Source: Bacilli bacterium (GTDB lineage Bacteria > Bacillota_I > Bacilli_A > RF39 > UBA660). From it: a DNA stretch of 9,933 nucleotides. The position numbers and the translations under genes are program-made. The notes under the pieces were generated by a model. That model worked only from the letters and a program-made list of their open reading frames with translations. It searched no databases and had not been told where the DNA came from. This document shows, one piece after another, positions 5,913-9,933 of the stretch (position 1 is its first letter; each line of letters starts with the position of its first letter). The DNA lies in assembly GCA_017470045.1 (NCBI GenBank), contig JAFUFG010000007.1, forward strand, positions 1 through 9,933, read 5' to 3'.

Positions 5913-6314
5913 TTATTTAATCTCAATCTGTTTAATTTCTTTGCTCTCAATTTCTTCTTTTTTAGGAACATTAACTCGAAGAATACCATTTTTAAATTCA
6001 GCATCAATATCTTCTTCCTTAATATTATCTCCTACATAGAAACTACGAGAACATTCACCATAAAATCTTTCAGAATGAAGATATTTCTCTTCTTCCTCAG
6101 ACTTTTCTTCACGTTCTGTCTTAGCAGAAACTTCCAAATAACCATCATTTAATGACAATTGAATATTTTCTTTATCAAATCCAGGTAAATCTACCTCTAA
6201 AACATATTTATCTTTTAATTCTTTGATATCTGTCTTCATTAGATTACGTTCCTTTTTGGTAAAGAAATCATCTCCTCTAAAAAAGTCATCAAATCCTCTT
6301 GGTACTAACATCAT
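5913..6314 (-). CDS. hsp20: Small heat-shock protein, Hsp20 (alpha-crystallin) family
   Basis: An ATP-independent holdase chaperone that binds unfolding proteins in the cytoplasm and keeps them soluble for refolding by ATP-dependent chaperones. The 133-residue product has a short N-terminal arm with FDDFFRGDDFF, then the alpha-crystallin domain: TDIKELKDKYVLEVDLPGF, NIQLSLNDGYLEVSAKTERE, an acidic loop EKSEEEEKYL, ERFYGECSRSFYVGDNI, and the hallmark NGILRVNVPK near residues 109-118. The tail ends with the IEIK motif typical of bacterial family members. Size is normal for the family. The start is ATG 6314 because AGGAAGGAAG (6324-6333) lies 9 nt upstream; a TTG at 6323 directly abuts that site and is unlikely. 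It is monocistronic: its own promoter with CIRCE lies upstream and a terminator follows directly. Confidence 0.96.
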   Translation of the reverse strand: MMLVPRGFDDFFRGDDFFTKKERNLMKTDIKELKDKYVLEVDLPGFDKENIQLSLNDGYLEVSAKTEREEKSEEEEKYLHSERFYGECSRSFYVGDNIKEEDIDAEFKNGILRVNVPKKEEIESKEIKQIEIK

Positions 6315-6323
6315 ATATATCAA

Positions 6324-6333
6324 CTTCCTTCCT
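6324..6333 (-). promoter_or_regulatory. Ribosome binding site of hsp20
   Basis: AGGAAGGAAG on the minus strand ends 9 nt before ATG 6314 and directly abuts TTG 6323. The spacing favours ATG 6314 (or the adjacent ATG 6311) as the real start. Confidence 0.75.
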
Positions 6334-6336
6334 CAA

Positions 6337-6360
6337 TGTGTTATCGAAAATGGTAGCACA
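6337..6360 (-). other. Imperfect stem-loop in the hsp20 leader
   Basis: In the transcript, TGTGCTA (6360-6354) can pair with TAACACA (6343-6337) around a 10-nt loop, with one C/A mismatch. It is short and AT-rich and lies just upstream of the ribosome site. It may be chance; it is recorded because the leader is unusually long for this window. Confidence 0.3.
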
Positions 6361-6378
6361 AACTATAATCTTAATACC

Positions 6379-6405
6379 TGTAGTAATACTCTTTTTCTTA
6401 CTACA
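6379..6405 (-). other. 5'-terminal stem-loop of the hsp20 transcript
   Basis: The transcript contains TGTAGTAA (6405-6398), an 11-nt purine-rich loop (6397-6387) and TTACTACA (6386-6379), a perfect 8-bp stem. The predicted transcription start (about 6404) falls at the first bases of the stem, so the hairpin would form the very 5' end of the mRNA. Such hairpins often slow 5'-dependent decay; that role here is inference. Confidence 0.6.
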
Positions 6406-6410
6406 ATTAT

Positions 6411-6439
6411 GTTATACCACTATTATTAGCACTTGTCAA
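6411..6439 (-). promoter_or_regulatory. Sigma-A promoter of hsp20
   Basis: A perfect TTGACA -35 (6434-6439) is followed by a 17-nt spacer and TATAAC (6411-6416, 5 of 6 match). The -35 lies wholly within the CIRCE element, so bound repressor would block RNA polymerase. Predicted start is near 6404, giving a leader of about 90 nt. Confidence 0.92.
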
Positions 6440-6452
6440 TATCAAGTGCTAA
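6426..6452 (-). promoter_or_regulatory. CIRCE operator (HrcA binding site)
   Basis: TTAGCACTT (6426-6434), a 9-nt spacer, and AAGTGCTAA (6444-6452) form a perfect 9-9-9 inverted repeat. It matches the CIRCE consensus TTAGCACTC-N9-GAGTGCTAA except for one complementary change at the inner end of each arm. CIRCE binds the heat-shock repressor HrcA, whose activity depends on GroEL in characterised Bacillota. It overlaps the hsp20 -35 box. Confidence 0.95.
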
Positions 6453-6483
6453 TTTATTGTATGTAAAAAAGAAAAAAATATAC

Positions 6484-6513
6484 AAAAAAAAGTAAGATTT
6501 ACTTATCTTACTT
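6484..6513 (-). terminator. Rho-independent terminator of the xfp operon
   Basis: The transcript forms AAGTAAGAT-AAGTAA-ATCTTACTT, a perfect 9-bp stem (6505-6513 with 6490-6498) and 6-nt loop, followed by six T. The TAA stop of the membrane-protein gene (6508-6510) lies in the ascending arm. Confidence 0.9.
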
Positions 6514-7074
6514 CATTCGTTCTTCAAATAAATGGTATACCTCTTTATAATGAATAAATAGTTTACTAACATAGAATACCAAATCCATTTCATCAGTCTT
6601 ATCATATTTATTGTGCATCTCTAATTCGAATCTATTTTTATCATAATCTAAAACTTTATCTACTTCATAGACAAAGTAATGATAATTACGATGTATAAAT
6701 AATCCGTCAACATTTACTTTTTTTATTATTCTACTCTTTAAAATATTTCCAAGAAAAATATAGAAATAAACAGCGTAGAATAATAAAACTCCATAAAAAT
6801 ACATGTGGCCTATTGTACAGACAAAAGCAATAATCAAAAGAAAGAAACCAATTAGATTCCAAATAACATTCGTTTGTTTAGTGATAAGATATAGTTTTTT
6901 TTCTTTTGAAACAACCATGTCATAAGAAACAATTCCATCAAATAGAATGGTAACGAGAACAAGTACTATGACACTATAAATAATGTTTACAAAAAGAAGT
7001 GGGAAAGAAAGAACTAGTAGACTAAAAGCTAACCAATTCTTAAGATTCATAGAAGTATAATAAACATTACTCAT
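6508..7074 (-). CDS. Four-helix membrane protein of unknown function, coupled to xfp
   Basis: A 188-residue protein with about four hydrophobic helices (near residues 13-30, 32-52, 68-88 and 91-111) followed by a polar C-terminal domain of about 75 residues. That domain starts at KSRIIKKVNVDGLFIHRNYH and ends KEVYHLFEERMK. By charge distribution (RIIKK after the last helix) the domain is probably cytoplasmic. It loosely resembles YcxB- or PH-like membrane proteins, but I cannot assign a family. ATG 7074 overlaps the xfp stop by 8 bp and has GGAG 8 nt upstream, inside the xfp coding end; an upstream GTG at 7083 falls on that GGAG and is less likely. The overlap implies translation coupled to phosphoketolase. 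The TAA stop lies within the terminator stem. Confidence 0.85.
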   Translation of the reverse strand: MSNVYYTSMNLKNWLAFSLLVLSFPLLFVNIIYSVIVLVLVTILFDGIVSYDMVVSKEKKLYLITKQTNVIWNLIGFFLLIIAFVCTIGHMYFYGVLLFYAVYFYIFLGNILKSRIIKKVNVDGLFIHRNYHYFVYEVDKVLDYDKNRFELEMHNKYDKTDEMDLVFYVSKLFIHYKEVYHLFEERMK

Positions 7075-9409
7075 CAAAGCCACTCCATTTCCAATTCTTA
7101 ATGTAAGGCAAATCTTCTCCTACTTCATGAATGTAATCTTTATGTTGCTTTAACATTTCATGACACCAATCAATCAATGCAGTACCACTCTTACGATATC
7201 TTGGAATTTCTTCTAAAGCCGCTTCAACTAAATGGAATCGATCAATCTCATTTTGAACACGAATATCAAACGTTGTAGTAATAGTACCTTCTTCTTTATA
7301 CCCATGTACGTGTAAATTACGATTCTTACGTTTATACATTAATTGATGAATCAAAGATGGATAACCATGGAAATTAAAAATAATTGGTTTGTCTGTTGTA
7401 AAAATAGCATCAAATTCTTCATCGCTCATTCCATGAGGATGTGTATCAGGAGATTGTAATTTCATTAAATCAACAACATTAACAACTCTTATCTTAATCC
7501 CTTTTACACTACGTCTTAAAATATCAACTGCACCTAATGTTTCAAGAGTTGGAGTTTCTCCACAACAAGCCATAATAACATCAGGATTTCCTCCATCGTT
7601 TGACGCAAAATCCCATACACCTAACCCAGCAGTACAATGTTTCTTCGCTTGTTCATACGTTAACCATTGAGGTCTTGGATGCTTAGAAGCAATAATTACA
7701 TTGACATAATTTTTCGTTTGAATACAATGGTCAAAGCAAGATAATAAACAGTTCGTATCCGGTGGTAAATACATACGAACAACATCTGCTTTCTTTGTAA
7801 CCAAATGATTTAAGAAACCAGGATCTTGATGAGTATAACCATTATGATCTTGTTGGAACACATGAGATACTAATAAGAAATTTAAAGATGCGATTGGCTG
7901 TCTCCATGGAATTTGATTACATACCTTCAACCATTTTGCATGTTGACTAGCCATAGAATCTACAATACGAATAAATGCTTCGTAACTATGAATAAATCCA
8001 TGTCTACCAGTTAGTAAATATCCCTCTAACATACCTTCACATAAATGTTCGGATAAGTAAGAATCCATTACCCTACCATTTTCACTCAAAAATTCATCAT
8101 TCTTTAAAATCTTACTATTCCATGTACGATTTTCCTCCTCAAATACATGTTGAAAACGATTCGATAATGCTTCATCCGGTCCAAATATACGAAAATTCTT
8201 ATGATCTTTATTTAAAATAAACAAATCACGAATATAATTTCCCAAATTAATCGTATCTTGAGATTCAATCTCGCCAGGCTTTTTAATTTTTAAACAATAA
8301 TCTTTCCAATGAGGAACAACTAGTTCTTTTAATAAGATCCCACCATTCGCATAATTGCTCATTCCCATACAACGACTAATCGTTGGAGTCATATCACGTA
8401 ACTCTTTTATTAATCTACCTTTATAATCAAATAATTCTTCCGGACGATAACTGCGTAACCATTTTTCTAATAAATCAAGGCCTTCTCCCGTTTCACGATT
8501 AATTACAATTGGTACTTGATGAGCACGGAAACTTCCCTCTATTTTCTTACCATCAAACTCTTTTGGACCAGTCCATCCCTTAGGAGTCGTTAAAACAATA
8601 ACAGGATAATTTCCATTACCAGTCTTTTTAATTTTTAAAATATTAGTAATAACTTTATCCATAGTCTTAGCCATTTCTTCATTTACATGATCAATATCAC
8701 TACCAGATACAAAATAAGGTTTCCATCCATAACCAGAGAAGAAATCAGTAATCTCATCTTCACTCATACGACCAAATACAGTAGGATTTGAAATCTTATA
8801 TCCGTTACGATGAAGAATTGGTAATACGGTTCCGTCTTTCTTCTTATTCAAAAATTTATTAATATGCCAACTAGTTGCTAATGGACCCGTTTCTGCCTCA
8901 CCATCTCCAACACAACAAGCAACAATCAAATCTGGATTATCAAGTACTGCACCAGCTGCATGAGCAAGGCTATAACCTAATTCTCCACCTTCATGAATTG
9001 ACCCTGGCGTTTCCGGAGCTACATGAGAAGAGATTCCTCCTGGAAAACTAAATTGCTTACACAATTTCTTTAAACCATCTTCATCTTCCGTTATTTCTGG
9101 ATAAAATCGAGTATATACACCTTCTAAATAGTTATTTGCAACCATTGCTTGTCCACCATGCCCCGGACCAGATACATATAACATCTTCAAATTATATTTA
9201 TTAATAACTCGATTACAATGCATGTAGATTAGATTTTGCCCAGGAGTAGTTCCCCAATGTCCAACAACATTACGTTTTACATCATCAATACGTAATGGCC
9301 TACGTAGTAAAGGATTATTTAACAAATATAATTGTGCAACAGATAAGTAATTAAGTGCTCGAAAATAAGCATTCATATTTTTTAATTCTTTCTTGTTAAG
9401 TGTTGCCAT
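7067..9409 (-). CDS. xfp: Xylulose-5-phosphate/fructose-6-phosphate phosphoketolase
   Basis: A thiamine-diphosphate enzyme of the cytoplasm that uses phosphate to cleave xylulose 5-phosphate to acetyl phosphate and glyceraldehyde 3-phosphate. Many members also cleave fructose 6-phosphate to acetyl phosphate and erythrose 4-phosphate. At 780 residues it is full length for the family. Landmarks: GHWGTTPGQN with His51, SGPGHGGQAM with His84, GGISSHVAPETPGSIHEGGE with His129, the ThDP/Mg site GDGEAETGP (168-176) with Asn188 downstream, HRNGYKI (200-206), and the conserved QQDHNGYTHQDPG block in the second half. ATG 9409 has AGAGGTG 7 nt upstream. The gene follows a terminator and a TATAAT -10, and the downstream membrane-protein gene overlaps its stop. 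Acetate kinase or phosphotransacetylase genes, the usual consumers of acetyl phosphate, are not in the window. Whether it prefers X5P or F6P cannot be read here. Confidence 0.97.
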   Translation of the reverse strand: MATLNKKELKNMNAYFRALNYLSVAQLYLLNNPLLRRPLRIDDVKRNVVGHWGTTPGQNLIYMHCNRVINKYNLKMLYVSGPGHGGQAMVANNYLEGVYTRFYPEITEDEDGLKKLCKQFSFPGGISSHVAPETPGSIHEGGELGYSLAHAAGAVLDNPDLIVACCVGDGEAETGPLATSWHINKFLNKKKDGTVLPILHRNGYKISNPTVFGRMSEDEITDFFSGYGWKPYFVSGSDIDHVNEEMAKTMDKVITNILKIKKTGNGNYPVIVLTTPKGWTGPKEFDGKKIEGSFRAHQVPIVINRETGEGLDLLEKWLRSYRPEELFDYKGRLIKELRDMTPTISRCMGMSNYANGGILLKELVVPHWKDYCLKIKKPGEIESQDTINLGNYIRDLFILNKDHKNFRIFGPDEALSNRFQHVFEEENRTWNSKILKNDEFLSENGRVMDSYLSEHLCEGMLEGYLLTGRHGFIHSYEAFIRIVDSMASQHAKWLKVCNQIPWRQPIASLNFLLVSHVFQQDHNGYTHQDPGFLNHLVTKKADVVRMYLPPDTNCLLSCFDHCIQTKNYVNVIIASKHPRPQWLTYEQAKKHCTAGLGVWDFASNDGGNPDVIMACCGETPTLETLGAVDILRRSVKGIKIRVVNVVDLMKLQSPDTHPHGMSDEEFDAIFTTDKPIIFNFHGYPSLIHQLMYKRKNRNLHVHGYKEEGTITTTFDIRVQNEIDRFHLVEAALEEIPRYRKSGTALIDWCHEMLKQHKDYIHEVGEDLPYIKNWKWSGFDE
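7083..7086 (-). promoter_or_regulatory. Ribosome binding site inside the xfp 3' end
   Basis: GGAG within the final codons of xfp lies 8 nt before ATG 7074. It supports this ATG over GTG 7083 and indicates that translation of the membrane protein depends on reading of xfp. Confidence 0.7.
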
Positions 9410-9433
9410 AAGTAATCACCTCTATCTTCTTAA

Positions 9434-9462
9434 ATTATAGAATAAAACGCAAAAAAAAGAAA
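9434..9462 (-). promoter_or_regulatory. Candidate promoter for xfp
   Basis: A perfect TATAAT (9434-9439) lies about 25 nt before ATG 9409, but the -35 at 17-nt spacing (TTTCTT, 9457-9462) is poor and falls inside the T-tract and descending arm of the preceding terminator. Either the -10 is enough with an activator, or xfp also relies on read-through from upstream. Confidence 0.4.
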
Positions 9463-9475
9463 GATTACTCTTTCT
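9451..9475 (-). terminator. Rho-independent terminator with stop codon in its loop
   Basis: The transcript forms AGAAAGA-GTAA-TCTTTCT (9469-9475 with 9458-9464) followed by seven T. The TAA stop (9465-9467) of the right-edge gene makes up most of the 4-nt loop. The stem has only two G-C pairs, so it may be leaky towards xfp. Confidence 0.7.
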
Positions 9476-9933
9476 CTTCTAATGTCTTTAACGTTTCCTC
9501 ACTAAGGATTTCAGAAATATTCTTAATACGATGAGTTCCCTCTAATTGAATATTCTTATTATAGAACTTAAAGTAATAAGCAATAGAATAATTATCTTGA
9601 TCTGTATCCATACGATCTACGTTACGAACAATAATTAAATACTGAGTATTCTCATCATACACTCCTACTACTTTACTACGCTCTAAATCATTATTACCAG
9701 GAAGCAATTCCGTATTATTCTTATGAAGGAATACCTTACCACGATTTCCATTCGAATCCATATAATATAAAATATATTTTTCATTTAATAAGTCATTATT
9801 AAAGTTATCATATTTACCATCATTCATAAATACGAAATCAATAGAATCCGTGCTACTATAAAAAACTTTATCTTTTGTAAAAGAATATTTATTGGATAAA
9901 GTTTTCTCCATCCAAGTATAATTAAGAGCTTGA
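9465..9933 (-). CDS. Hypothetical protein, C-terminal part (5' end beyond right edge)
   Basis: The frame is open from the right edge to TAA at 9465-9467, giving at least 156 codons. The first in-window ATG is at 9911, but seven further sense codons (reading QALNYTW) precede it in frame and no ribosome site is visible before it. The true start therefore probably lies outside the window and the gene is partial. The visible protein is polar and beta-rich, with aromatic repeats such as KYSFTKDKVFYSSTDSIDFV, EKYILYYMDSNGNRGKVF, TQYLIIVRNVDRMD and NYSIAYYFKFYNKN. It ends in a helix, ISEILSEETLKTLEEKE. No membrane segment is visible. A terminator overlaps its stop codon and separates it from xfp. 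I do not recognise the family. Confidence 0.8.
   Translation of the reverse strand, partial: QALNYTWMEKTLSNKYSFTKDKVFYSSTDSIDFVFMNDGKYDNFNNDLLNEKYILYYMDSNGNRGKVFLHKNNTELLPGNNDLERSKVVGVYDENTQYLIIVRNVDRMDTDQDNYSIAYYFKFYNKNIQLEGTHRIKNISEILSEETLKTLEEKE

Noticed and set aside
5831..6007. Long N-terminal extension of the membrane-anchored protein.
   Set aside because: It would read through the hsp20 3' end, its terminator and the promoter at 5853-5881; ATG 5830 has its own AGAGGTG.
5778..6429. Plus-strand frames at 5778-6152 and 6223-6429.
   Set aside because: Antisense to hsp20 and the membrane-anchored protein, and the second runs over the hsp20 leader and promoter region; no ribosome sites or sensible protein features.
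9284..9310. Possible reassignment of AGG (known in some uncultured Bacilli as Met).
   Set aside because: Xfp has an in-frame AGG at Arg37 in LLRRPL, a place where related phosphoketolases as I recall them carry Arg, so AGG reads as Arg here.

Overview
This is an AT-rich, gene-dense bacterial window in which every supported gene lies on the minus strand, so transcription runs from high to low coordinates. Strong AGGAGG-type ribosome sites, sigma-A promoters (TTGACA/TATAAT), a CIRCE operator, phosphoketolase and short intergenic gaps point to the Bacillota. A small-genome Bacilli lineage related to Erysipelotrichia, RF39 or Mollicutes is my best guess from gene style, not a proven placement. 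Tryptophan is written TGG and the reading frames stay open under the standard bacterial code. No gene that ends in the window uses TGA as its stop.

Layout from the right edge, in the direction of transcription: (1) an unrecognised gene entering from beyond the right edge (9933-9465), closed by a terminator; (2) xfp, phosphoketolase (9409-7067), overlapping by 8 bp a four-helix membrane protein of unknown function (7074-6508), then a terminator; (3) hsp20 (6314-5913) alone behind a CIRCE-controlled promoter with a leader of about 90 nt, then a terminator; (4) a two-gene operon of a membrane-anchored extracytoplasmic protein (5830-5306) and a small acidic protein (5295-5035), then a UUCG-loop terminator; (5) a tightly packed redox/sulfur operon: cysteine desulfurase (4947-3823), a thioredoxin-like protein (3820-3548) and a membrane protein with a secreted thioredoxin fold fused to a CcdA/DsbD-like domain (3564-2362), then a terminator; (6) an operon of a DUF1292-like protein (2270-2004), a 582-residue acidic, largely disordered protein (1969-221) and a gene leaving the left edge (198-1).

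Functionally, xfp gives acetyl phosphate from pentose or hexose phosphates. The desulfurase operon makes persulfide sulfur and contains a plausible thiol relay from cytoplasm to membrane exterior. Hsp20 is a heat-inducible holdase under HrcA. No mobile element, CRISPR array, rRNA or tRNA gene was seen, and no gene-free stretch exceeds about 200 bases.

The least explained parts are the acidic protein with hydrophobic-proline motifs spaced about every 20 residues, the desulfurase/thioredoxin/CcdA-like operon, and the repeated placement of stop codons inside terminator hairpins.
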